Source: Nitrosospira sp. (GTDB lineage Bacteria > Pseudomonadota > Gammaproteobacteria > Burkholderiales > Nitrosomonadaceae). From it: 7,456 nt of DNA. This document shows, piece after piece, positions 1 to 6,215 of this stretch (position 1 is its first letter; the number at the start of each line of letters is the position of its first letter). The stretch lies in contig JAKDLC010000093.1 in NCBI GenBank assembly GCA_030453055.1, forward strand, positions 1-7,456, read 5' to 3'. Below the pieces are notes generated by a model. The model saw only the letters and a program-made list of their open reading frames with translations. It was not told the origin of the DNA and ran no database searches. Made by a program: the position numbers and the translations under genes.

Positions 1-1035
1 ATTGCCATCTTCAAACGGATGGATATAGACAAAACCAAAAGCGAGCATGGCAGCTGCCAGAACGGCATCCAGCTCACAGGCAAAACGGCGATCAAAATCA
101 AGCATACTTTGAACCAACTCGGGCAAATCCTCAGGTCTGGCACTGATATGCTCTGGCAAAGGCAGGCGGCCACCTTGTTCATGTTCGCCGACAAATCCGC
201 CTTCCTGCCTGAGTCCTGGTTTGATAAACCGGCTATCTCCGATGACGATCCGCTGGAGACGAAGCAATCCATCCAGATCAAGCGGCTTCCTGCCTGCCTC
301 GCCAATGGCTTGGCCCCATCTTTGGATACGATTTTGCGGCGGAGCTTCTCCTTCAATCGCATAGCTGGATTTGGAATCTTTCAACAGCAGGAAGGCGGCA
401 GTACGAGCGAGAATATCAGCGGATAGTTTGCTGACAGTCTGACGTGCTCGGTCGGATAGATTTGCCTTCACATACTGCTCAATGATCGGTGTGCGAAAAA
501 CTAACGGGCAAAAATCTCTGGTTCCCGGCAGGTTGTTGCGCACCCGGTGCCGTGTGGAAGTTACGCCGGTAATCGCCCATTGCTGGGTGGTATCAATCAC
601 TTTCGCATAACTGCCAGTCTTGGCATCAGGCAAGCTTAGCTCCTTATTCAATAGCCATTCATACAAAAACCATAGACGGCGGGCATAGCTGCTGGTCGGT
701 TTTGATTTAACGATGTTTTCAATGACTTCGGGAGAAACGGCTTCAAAAAGCCGTTTCAGAACTGCCAAGTCGAGCCCTTCATATTTCAGGGCAAATACCA
801 GATGCCCTTCCAAGGTGGCATCTGGCATGTGACGCGGCGTATAGATATGCCAGCCGTCTTCTTCATAAACCTTATGGCGCGTACCAATCGCTGACAATTT
901 TATGGGCAAAGGCACGGCCAGATTGTATGCATCGATAAGCGCTGCGTAACCGGCTGGCTTTGCTTTCTCCGGTAAGTGTCTTTCCTGAAAAACGCTTACT
1001 GCCTCTGAAAATTGTTTATTATTTGCTTTAGTCAT
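1..1035 (-). CDS. Fic-domain protein, class II autoinhibited type, C-terminus missing
   Basis: Reading the minus strand from ATG at 1035 gives 345 uninterrupted residues that run off the window. The last visible residues (339-345) are HPFEDGN, the start of the Fic motif HPFx[D/E]GNGR. Its histidine (H339) is the catalytic base in Fic enzymes, which usually transfer AMP from ATP to hydroxyl side chains of target proteins. Upstream, residues 224-229 read SYAIEG and fit the inhibitory motif [S/T]xxxE[G/N]. Its glutamate (E228) would block productive ATP binding, and its position before the Fic core defines class II. Residues 279-283 (GGFVG) match the target-docking flap. The roughly 220 residues before the inhibitory motif are not a domain I recognise. 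An AGGAG at 1048-1052 lies 12 bases before the ATG. The gene is more AT-rich than its neighbours and divergent from them, which suggests transfer. Whether it acts as a toxin, regulator or effector cannot be told from the sequence. Confidence 0.9.
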   Translation of the reverse strand, partial: MTKANNKQFSEAVSVFQERHLPEKAKPAGYAALIDAYNLAVPLPIKLSAIGTRHKVYEEDGWHIYTPRHMPDATLEGHLVFALKYEGLDLAVLKRLFEAVSPEVIENIVKSKPTSSYARRLWFLYEWLLNKELSLPDAKTGSYAKVIDTTQQWAITGVTSTRHRVRNNLPGTRDFCPLVFRTPIIEQYVKANLSDRARQTVSKLSADILARTAAFLLLKDSKSSYAIEGEAPPQNRIQRWGQAIGEAGRKPLDLDGLLRLQRIVIGDSRFIKPGLRQEGGFVGEHEQGGRLPLPEHISARPEDLPELVQSMLDFDRRFACELDAVLAAAMLAFGFVYIHPFEDGN

Positions 1036-1135
1036 GAAAAACGATGACTCCTGTACAAAACCCACGCTATCATGAAAAATGATTACAATCCATGATTTTT
1101 TATGTTCTTTGGTATATTTTTGTGAAAAATGATTA
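1033..1135. promoter_or_regulatory. Operator-like cluster of TGAAAAATGATTA motifs
   Basis: Three direct copies of a 15-base motif occur at 1033-1047 (CATGAAAAACGATGA), 1071-1085 (CATGAAAAATGATTA) and 1121-1135 (TGTGAAAAATGATTA). A fourth, inverted copy at 1091-1104 (CATGATTTTTTATG) pairs with the second as an imperfect palindrome: 11 of 14 positions match, with a 6-base spacer and centres 20 bases apart, about two helical turns. The first copy overlaps the Fic start codon. A weak minus-strand promoter for the Fic gene can be drawn here: TTTTCA at 1123-1128 and CATAAA at 1099-1104 (as read on the minus strand), 18 bases apart. The layout fits binding sites for a repressor of the Fic gene and possibly of the divergent ligase gene. 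The regulator is unknown, and chance similarity in AT-rich DNA is not excluded. Confidence 0.4.
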
Positions 1136-1136
1136 T
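1109..1136 (+). promoter_or_regulatory. Weak candidate promoter for the ligase-hydrolase pair
   Basis: TTGGTA (1109-1114) and GATTAT (1131-1136), 16 bases apart, each match 4 of 6 positions of the sigma-70 consensus. They are the best plus-strand pair I can find between the Fic gene and the ligase start at 1183. The -10 element overlaps the third operator-like motif. Support is only by eye. Confidence 0.22.
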
Positions 1137-1158
1137 TAGCCCGGATGTTTCATAAATT
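1136..1158 (+). repeat. 23-base direct repeat, left copy
   Basis: Bases 1136-1158 match 3929-3951 at 21 of 23 positions. The core is GGATG[C/T]TTCATAAATT. Both copies are followed by a GC-rich CGCG. This copy lies just before the ligase gene. The sequence resembles the end of a dispersed mobile or miniature element, but no transposase is visible and the family is unknown to me. Confidence 0.6.
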
Positions 1159-1182
1159 GACGCGCGCCAGCGAGTAATTCAC

Positions 1183-2613
1183 ATGGGCCAGGAAATCGGT
1201 AAAGCCCGTTTCGCGCCGGAGGACTTCCGCGAGTTCGAGGCGAGGCTGGCTGAGGAATCGGCGCTGCTGCGGCGTGAACTCGCCGCCGGCTGCTTCGCCA
1301 AATCCGGTTATGTCGGCGGCTTCGAACTTGAATCCTGGCTGGTGGACCACAACTACTTTCCGGCGCCGATCAACGAAGCCTACTTGAGGCGTCTCAACGA
1401 TCCGCTGGTGGTGCCGGAGCTGTCCAAGTTCAATGTAGAGCTGAACGGCACGCCACAGCCGCTCTTCGGCAATGCTCTGTCGCGCATGGAAGCGGAGCTC
1501 ACCCGTACTTGGCGGCGCTGCCTCGATGTGGCGCACGAACTGGACGCCTCGCTGGTGATGATCGGTATCCTGCCAACGATTCACGAATCCCAGTTGGTGC
1601 TGAAAAACATATCGCCGCTCAACCGTTACTTCGCTCTGAATGAACAGGCGTTGCTGCAGCGCGCGGGCAAGCCGATCACCATCAGTATTGCGGGCCGCGA
1701 GCATCTCGACATCGTGCACCAGGATATGATGCTGGAGGCCGCCACCACCTCGTTTCAGGTGCATCTGCAAACACCCGCAAGCGAGGCGGTGCGTTACTAC
1801 AATACGTCAATTATCCTGTCGGCGCCCATCGTCGCCGCCTGCGCCAATTCGCCGTTTCTGTTCGGGAAGGATCTTTGGGACGAAACACGCATCCCCTTGT
1901 TTGAACAGGCGGTGGATCTGGGCGGCTTCCACGGTCTGATGGACAAGGAACGCCGGGTGACCTTCGGCTCCGGCTACCTGTACGATTCACCCTGTGAATG
2001 CTTCGAAGAGAACCTGCGCAGCTACCCGGTGCTCCTGCCAATCCACTCCGATACGCCACCGGGGCAATTCGTTCACGTGCGGCTGCACAATGGCACCATC
2101 TGGCGCTGGAACCGCATGCTTGTCGGCTTCGACGACGCCAACACGCCACACCTGCGCATCGAGCACCGCGTCATTCCCAGCGGCCCCAGCATCGTCGATC
2201 AGATCGCCAATGCTGCGCTGTATTTTGGCCTCGCCCATTTCTACGCCTGCGATACCCTGGCGCCAGAGGCCAGAATGCCGTTTGAAACCGCGCGCGACAA
2301 TTTTTATCGCTCCGCGCGGGATGGGTTGTCGGCCTCCATTACCTGGCTCGATGGTTTGGAGACCGATGTGCGCACGTTGCTGCTGGATGAACTGATTCCG
2401 CAAGCCATTCATGCCCTGAAGCAACTCGGCATCGACCGCGACGAAGCGGAATATTATGTTGGCGTCGTGAAGGCCCGCGTCGCCAGTGGCCAGACGGGCG
2501 CCGCTTGGCAGCGGATTTATGCGGACAAGACCCAGCGCGACTTCCTGCTGCTTTCCGCCGCCTATCTCCGCGAGCAGCGCAGCGGCAAACCCGTACACCA
2601 ATGGGATCTGTAA
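1183..2613 (+). CDS. GCS2-family glutamate-cysteine ligase-like carboxylate-amine ligase
   Basis: A 476-residue protein with the pattern of the GCS2 amidoligases. These have a glutamine-synthetase-like fold and join a carboxylate (often glutamate) to an amine at the cost of ATP. Visible family features are GFELE at 46-50 (equivalent of the GxExE metal and substrate loop), NVELN at 84-88, QVHLQT at 192-197, ANSPFLFG at 221-228 and RIEHRVIPSGPS at 325-336. It is predicted to be cytosolic, with no signal peptide or membrane segment. ATG 1183 is the only reasonable start: an in-frame stop lies at 1153-1155, with no ATG, GTG or TTG between. No good ribosome binding site precedes it. The zinc-hydrolase gene begins 4 bases after its stop, so the two are almost certainly one operon. 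True glutathione synthesis is possible, but no gshB-like ATP-grasp gene is present here, so the substrate is open. Confidence 0.85.
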   Translation: MGQEIGKARFAPEDFREFEARLAEESALLRRELAAGCFAKSGYVGGFELESWLVDHNYFPAPINEAYLRRLNDPLVVPELSKFNVELNGTPQPLFGNALSRMEAELTRTWRRCLDVAHELDASLVMIGILPTIHESQLVLKNISPLNRYFALNEQALLQRAGKPITISIAGREHLDIVHQDMMLEAATTSFQVHLQTPASEAVRYYNTSIILSAPIVAACANSPFLFGKDLWDETRIPLFEQAVDLGGFHGLMDKERRVTFGSGYLYDSPCECFEENLRSYPVLLPIHSDTPPGQFVHVRLHNGTIWRWNRMLVGFDDANTPHLRIEHRVIPSGPSIVDQIANAALYFGLAHFYACDTLAPEARMPFETARDNFYRSARDGLSASITWLDGLETDVRTLLLDELIPQAIHALKQLGIDRDEAEYYVGVVKARVASGQTGAAWQRIYADKTQRDFLLLSAAYLREQRSGKPVHQWDL

Positions 2614-2617
2614 TATA

Positions 2618-3646
2618 ATGAACTTGACGGTACTCGGCTCACCGCCGGCCGGTTTGCTCAATGCGCAGGCACGCGACCTGCACAGCATATTGACCGGCCC
2701 AACCCTGATCCACCTGCCGGGCAGACGCCCGGAGCCGCTGTTCGTCTCCGTGCTGCTGCACGGCAACGAAGACACCGGCCTCAAGGCGGTACAGGCGGTA
2801 CTGCAAAAGTACCTCGACCGCGAGTTGCCGCGCGCCTTCTCCCTGTTCATCGGCAACATCGCGGCTGCCCGTGCCGGGGTGCGCCGGCTGGAAAACCAGG
2901 TGGACTACAATCGCGTATGGCCCGGCGCCGATGGTACTATGCATCCCGAATACGCAATCATGGCGCGGGTGGTAGAAGAAATGAAAATGCGCAAAGTATT
3001 CGCCAGCATTGACATTCACAACAACACCGGTCTCAATCCCCACTATGCTTGCATCAACAGGCTGGATCCGCGTTTTTTCCATCTCGCCCGGCTGTTCTCG
3101 CGCATCGTGGTGCATTTTGTGCGTCCGCCGGGCGTGCAATCGGCGGCCTTTGCCGACATTTGCCCCGCAGTCACGGTGGAATGCGGCAAGGCCGGAGTGG
3201 GCGCGGCTGACGACCATGCCGAACGCCTGGTGGAGGCGGCCTTGCATCTGGATCATTTTCCCGAGCAGCCGCTTTTCCGGCAAGAGTTCGATCTCTACCA
3301 CACCGTCGCCACGGTCAAGGTACCTGAGTCCATTGATTTTCTCTTTGGTCAGGGCGAAGCTGACATCGTCTTCGAAGCCGAGCTGGATCATTTCAATTTC
3401 TGCGAGCTGCAACCGGGTACCTGCTTTGGTCGCGTCGATTCCGCCTGTCGGGCGCCGCTGGAGGTTTGGGATGAGGAGGGGCTGGAGGTTGCCGCCAGGT
3501 TTTTCGAGCTAAGCGATGGGTGGCTGTTGACGCGGCGGGCGTTCATTCCCGCCATGATTACCCGTGACGAGCGGGTGATCCGCCAGGACTGCCTGTGCTA
3601 TTTGATGGAGCGGCTGCCATACCCGGGAATCGGGACGCAGTCTTAG
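2618..3646 (+). CDS. AstE/aspartoacylase-family zinc hydrolase (M14-like)
   Basis: A 342-residue protein of the succinylglutamate desuccinylase/aspartoacylase family, which uses one zinc ion to hydrolyse amide bonds of N-acyl amino acids or small peptides. The signatures are in the expected order. HGNE at 48-51 gives zinc ligands H48 and E51. YNRVWPG at 97-103 corresponds to the substrate-binding LNRxFPG. DIHNNTG at 132-138 gives the third ligand, H134. VECG at 187-190 gives the catalytic glutamate E188. The length is close to that of E. coli AstE. The reading frame is open back to 2486 inside the preceding gene, but ATG 2618, 4 bases after the ligase stop, fits the family N-terminus and operon spacing. 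The ribosome binding site is weak, so translational coupling is likely. No other arginine-catabolism (ast) genes are nearby, so arginine degradation is unlikely. The neighbouring ligase suggests it cleaves that enzyme's product or a related amide. Confidence 0.85.
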   Translation: MNLTVLGSPPAGLLNAQARDLHSILTGPTLIHLPGRRPEPLFVSVLLHGNEDTGLKAVQAVLQKYLDRELPRAFSLFIGNIAAARAGVRRLENQVDYNRVWPGADGTMHPEYAIMARVVEEMKMRKVFASIDIHNNTGLNPHYACINRLDPRFFHLARLFSRIVVHFVRPPGVQSAAFADICPAVTVECGKAGVGAADDHAERLVEAALHLDHFPEQPLFRQEFDLYHTVATVKVPESIDFLFGQGEADIVFEAELDHFNFCELQPGTCFGRVDSACRAPLEVWDEEGLEVAARFFELSDGWLLTRRAFIPAMITRDERVIRQDCLCYLMERLPYPGIGTQS

Positions 3647-3748
3647 CCGGGCCGTTTGCAGGCTATGGCGGTAGACGCAGCCGTCAACTCCGTGCACAAT
3701 ACCGGGATGGATGGATGTCGCGACGCGTTGGTGCAATATCGTTCGCAA

Positions 3749-3775
3749 ATTAAGCTTAATGAGTTGATTATCAAC
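3749..3775. promoter_or_regulatory. Two adjacent perfect palindromes upstream of ffs
   Basis: ATTAAGCTTAAT (3749-3760) is a perfect 12-base palindrome. GTTGATTATCAAC (3763-3775) is a perfect palindrome around a central T. They lie two bases apart, about 50 bases before the SRP RNA, in a locally AT-rich stretch that could hold its promoter (for example TTCGCA 3742-3747 and GATTAT 3766-3771, both weak). The rest of 3647-3825 holds no convincing gene. Confidence 0.4.
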
Positions 3776-3825
3776 GTTTTACAGCAACAGGAAAGATTCT
3801 GGTCATTTGATCTGATGTTTTATAT

Positions 3826-3925
3826 GGCGGGCCTCCCCGCATTGCATAGTAGTGAACCTGGTCAGGTCCGGAAGGAAGCAGCCACAGCTATTCTCTGCAA
3901 GTGCCGGGGATCAGGCTCGCCACCC
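3826..3925 (+). ncRNA. ffs: Small signal recognition particle RNA (4.5S RNA)
   Basis: This RNA binds the protein Ffh to form the signal recognition particle, which delivers ribosomes making membrane proteins to the SecYEG translocon. The diagnostic apical domain is at 3860-3883: GGTCAGGTCCGGAAGGAAGC followed by AGCC, containing the GGAA tetraloop and the Ffh-binding internal loops. The molecule closes as one long hairpin. GGCGGGCCT (3826-3834) pairs with AGGCTCGCC (3913-3921) over 9 base pairs, then TCCCCG (3834-3839) faces CGGGGA, and TTGCA (3842-3846) pairs with TGCAA (3896-3900). The roughly 100-base length fits the short bacterial form without an Alu domain. The exact 5' end is uncertain because these RNAs are often trimmed by RNase P. 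The position upstream of dnaX is seen in other bacteria too. Confidence 0.96.
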
Positions 3926-3930
3926 TTTTT
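3913..3930 (+). terminator. Likely intrinsic terminator of ffs
   Basis: The closing strand of the SRP RNA stem (AGGCTCGCC, 3913-3921) is followed by ACCC and a run of five T (3926-3930). A GC-rich stem ending next to a T-run fits rho-independent termination. Confidence 0.55.
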
Positions 3931-3951
3931 AGCCAGGATGCTTCATAAATT
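3929..3951 (+). repeat. 23-base direct repeat, right copy
   Basis: This is the second copy of the repeat at 1136-1158, with 2 mismatches (C to A and T to C). It starts within the T-run of the ffs terminator and lies about 100 bases before dnaX. The two copies bracket the ligase gene, the hydrolase gene and ffs in the same orientation. Confidence 0.6.
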
Positions 3952-4009
3952 CGCGTGATGATTGCGCGGGATTTTGTTTTGCTCCATCCTCTGATTGTAC
4001 GCGTAACGA

Positions 4010-4069
4010 ACTCAAGTCCTCATCGAGCCTGTATCCCCTCCTCAATATCGTGTCCCAGACTCAAGTCCT
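4010..4069 (+). repeat. 11-base direct repeat spanning the dnaX start
   Basis: ACTCAAGTCCT occurs at 4010-4020 and again at 4059-4069, 49 bases apart. One copy is in the leader and the other in codons 4-7 of dnaX. It may be a small local duplication or coincidence. Confidence 0.4.
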
Positions 4070-5771
4070 TGCCCGCAAATGGCGTCCCAAGAGCTTTTCG
4101 GAACTGACCGGACAGGATCACGTGGTCAGGGCGCTAACCAACGCGCTTGAACAAAGACGGCTGCACCATGCCTACCTGTTTACCGGCACCCGCGGTATCG
4201 GCAAGACCACCATCGCCCGCATTCTGGCTAAGGCTCTGAACTGCGAGGCTGGTATTACGGCGACGCCTTGCGGCAGCTGTCCGGCTTGTACAGAAATTGA
4301 CAGCGGGCGTTTCGTCAATTTGATCGAGATGGACGCCGCATCCAATACACAAGTGGAAAAAATGCGCGAACTGCTGGAAAACGCGCTTTATGCTCCCACC
4401 AGCGCCCGTTACAAGGTTTACATCATCGATGAAGTCCACATGCTCTCCAAGTCGGCTTTCAACGCCATGCTGAAAACCCTGGAAGAGCCGCCGGAACACG
4501 TGAAGTTCATACTCGCCACTACCGACCCGCAGAAAATTCCCGTCACGGTTCTGTCTCGCTGTCTGCAATTCAACCTGAAGCAGATTCCGCTGCCGCTGAT
4601 CGCTTCGCACCTGAAGCATGTCCTTGAACAGGAGCAGATAAGCTGTGACGCCGCGTCGTTACAATTGCTGGCGCGATCGGCGCAGGGCAGCATGCGCGAC
4701 GCCTTGAGCATTCTGGATCAGGCGATAGCCTTCGGTGACGGGAAGGTCGAGGAAACGGCGGTGCGCGACATGCTGGGCGCCGTCGATCAGGGTTATCTCT
4801 ACGACCTCCTGGACGCCCTGGCGCAGAAAGATGGCGCCCGGATGCTGGAGCTGGCGGATGCGATGGAAACCCGTAGTTTGTCGTTTGACGCCGCATTGCA
4901 GGATTTGGCGACGTTATTGCATCGCGTTGCTCTGGCGCAAATCGTACCATCCGCCATCGGCGAGGACACGCCGGAGCGCGAGCGGATTTTCGCGCTGGCA
5001 AAAACGTTCATGCCGGAAGATATTCAATTGTTTTATCAGATCGTCATACAGGGCCGTTCCGACTTGAGTCAGGCCCCGGACGAGTACGCCGGTTTTACCA
5101 TGACGTTGATGCGGATGCTGGCGTTCATGCCGGAGGACTTGTCGGCGGTACCGGCGGCGATACCGGAAGTTACAGGGCGCAGGTCTGATGCAGGGATAAA
5201 ACATCCTTCGTCGTCAATTCCCAGGCCCACCAAGGCTGCGGAAGGGACAAAGACGGTAAAGGCCGCGGACGTGGCTGAGACGGCTGAGACGGCTGAGACG
5301 GCTGAGACGGCTGAGACGGCGAAGACAGCAAAGGCAGCAAAGACTGTGGCGACAGTAGCGACAGCAGCGGTTGAGCCGGACGCCGCGGTAAACTCGTTCG
5401 GCGGCGACTGGACGGCGACGATAAGCCGATTAAAATTAAGCGGCATGACCAAAATGCTGGCCCAGCACTGCGAAGTGAAAAATGCCTCTCCCGACGAAAT
5501 CGAATTTTGCGTCCCGGAGCCGCATAAACACCTCCTTGACTACCAGGATAAAATGAAAGCCGCTCTAAGCGCGTACCTTGGTAAGCCGGTTCGGTTAAAG
5601 TTTTCGGTCGGGATCGTCACCGGCATGACCCCTGCGGAACTGGAGAATATCGAGAAGCAGGAGAAGCAATCGCAGGCCATCGCAGCCATCGAAAAAGACC
5701 CGTTTGTGCGGGAACTGGTGGAGAATTTCGACGCAAAATTGATCGTTTCTTCGATCAAGCCCATTCAATAG
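4050..5771 (+). CDS. dnaX: DNA polymerase III subunit tau (clamp loader)
   Basis: A 573-residue ATPase of the replicative clamp loader. It opens the beta sliding clamp and, through its C-terminus, holds the polymerase and helicase together at the fork. Visible landmarks are Walker A GTRGIGKT (46-53), a four-cysteine zinc site (C65, C74, C77, C80), Walker B IIDEVH with D127 and E128, sensor 1 near LATTDP (155-160), the arginine finger/SRC segment (169-171) and sensor 2 GSMRD with R216. Domain III runs to about 365. A low-complexity alanine- and threonine-rich linker (about 370-445) follows, then tau domain V (about 450-573) ending in a polymerase-binding-type tail. The start is GTG 4050, which gives the family N-terminus (QVLARKWRP). 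No Shine-Dalgarno sequence precedes it, which is unusual. I see no A-rich slippery heptamer of the kind that makes the short gamma form in E. coli. ybaB follows after 11 bases. Confidence 0.97.
   Translation: MSQTQVLARKWRPKSFSELTGQDHVVRALTNALEQRRLHHAYLFTGTRGIGKTTIARILAKALNCEAGITATPCGSCPACTEIDSGRFVNLIEMDAASNTQVEKMRELLENALYAPTSARYKVYIIDEVHMLSKSAFNAMLKTLEEPPEHVKFILATTDPQKIPVTVLSRCLQFNLKQIPLPLIASHLKHVLEQEQISCDAASLQLLARSAQGSMRDALSILDQAIAFGDGKVEETAVRDMLGAVDQGYLYDLLDALAQKDGARMLELADAMETRSLSFDAALQDLATLLHRVALAQIVPSAIGEDTPERERIFALAKTFMPEDIQLFYQIVIQGRSDLSQAPDEYAGFTMTLMRMLAFMPEDLSAVPAAIPEVTGRRSDAGIKHPSSSIPRPTKAAEGTKTVKAADVAETAETAETAETAETAKTAKAAKTVATVATAAVEPDAAVNSFGGDWTATISRLKLSGMTKMLAQHCEVKNASPDEIEFCVPEPHKHLLDYQDKMKAALSAYLGKPVRLKFSVGIVTGMTPAELENIEKQEKQSQAIAAIEKDPFVRELVENFDAKLIVSSIKPIQ
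5273..5326 (+). repeat. 9-base tandem repeat in the dnaX linker
   Basis: Five perfect copies of GGCTGAGAC (5273-5317) are followed by one degenerate copy (GGCGAAGAC, 5318-5326), then by looser alanine, lysine and threonine codons. They encode Ala-Glu-Thr units from residue 409 on. The array keeps the reading frame and sits in the flexible linker before domain V, so copy number could vary with little harm. Confidence 0.95.
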
Positions 5772-5772
5772 C

Positions 5773-5777
5773 GGAGG
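5773..5777 (+). promoter_or_regulatory. Strong ribosome binding site of ybaB
   Basis: GGAGG, 5 bases before ATG 5783 and directly after the dnaX stop. It favours ATG 5783 over the adjacent ATG 5786. It is the clearest Shine-Dalgarno sequence in the plus-strand cluster. Confidence 0.8.
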
Positions 5778-5782
5778 TAAAA

Positions 5783-6109
5783 ATGATGAAAGGCGGCTTG
5801 GGTAATTTTATGAAACAGGCTCAGCAAATGCAGGAAAACATGAAAGAGATGCAGGAAAAATTGGCCTCGATGGAGGTCGAGGGCCAGTCCGGCGCAGGCA
5901 TGGTCAAGGTAGTGATGACGTGTCGCTACGATGTAAAGCGTGTCAGCATCGACGACAGCCTGATTGGGGACGATAAGGATATGCTCGAAGATCTGATCGC
6001 CGCAGCGGTAAACGACGCAGTTCGGAGGGTGGAATCCGCCACCCAGGAAAAGATGGCCGGTTTCACCTCCGGACTGACTCTGCCGCCGGGGATGAAATTG
6101 CAGTTTTGA
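5783..6109 (+). CDS. ybaB: YbaB/EbfC nucleoid-associated DNA-binding protein
   Basis: A 108-residue protein, nearly the same length as E. coli YbaB. Family members are homodimers that bind DNA like tweezers and help organise the nucleoid; in Borrelia the homologue EbfC also regulates genes. The visible pattern is the usual one: a start rich in Met, Gly and Lys, then a long amphipathic helix rich in Gln, Met, Lys and Glu (about 9-30), a beta-sheet core with GMVKVVM (39-45), a second helix with [10 protein letters not shown] (about 70-79), and the conserved C-terminal GLTLPPGM stretch (about 97-104). It lies between dnaX and recR, the standard arrangement. The 106-base gap to recR holds no convincing promoter or terminator, so the two are probably co-transcribed. 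Confidence 0.96.
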   Translation: MMKGGLGNFMKQAQQMQENMKEMQEKLASMEVEGQSGAGMVKVVMTCRYDVKRVSIDDSLIGDDKDMLEDLIAAAVNDAVRRVESATQEKMAGFTSGLTLPPGMKLQF

Positions 6110-6215
6110 ATTAATGGAGGATTCCCTCGAGCCGTAACGGCGGGATGGCCTATGCCGCTTTCTGGAAATGATGTCCATTTGCGTGTTTCAATGCTTTCCT
6201 CCCGCTTCACTTACA

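Noticed and set aside
19..426. Plus-strand open frame of 135 codons at the left edge
   Set aside because: It is opposite the Fic gene, whose inhibitory motif, flap and catalytic motif are all readable on the other strand.
2486..2617. Longer hydrolase N-terminus starting inside the ligase gene
   Set aside because: The extra 44 residues are the out-of-frame reading of ligase codons. The family N-terminus and operon spacing support ATG 2618.
1987..2859. Long minus-strand open frame (290 codons) opposite the ligase and hydrolase genes
   Set aside because: It is antisense to two well-supported genes in GC-rich DNA, where such shadow frames are common. The translation has no recognisable motif.
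2639..3412. Long minus-strand open frame (257 codons) opposite the hydrolase gene
   Set aside because: It is opposite codons that encode the intact zinc-binding and catalytic motifs, and shows no family pattern.
3656..3958. A 100-codon plus-strand open frame between the hydrolase gene and dnaX
   Set aside because: It runs through the whole SRP RNA gene and its terminator, resembles no family I know, and has no ribosome binding site.
5273..5326. CRISPR-like array
   Set aside because: The repeats are only 9 bases long and directly abutting with no spacers. They are in-frame codons of dnaX.
5090..5400. Programmed frameshift site making the gamma form of DnaX
   Set aside because: No A AAA AAG-type heptamer or long A-run lies in the linker region. 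The nearest A-run (ATAAAACAT) does not fit the slippery pattern in the zero frame.
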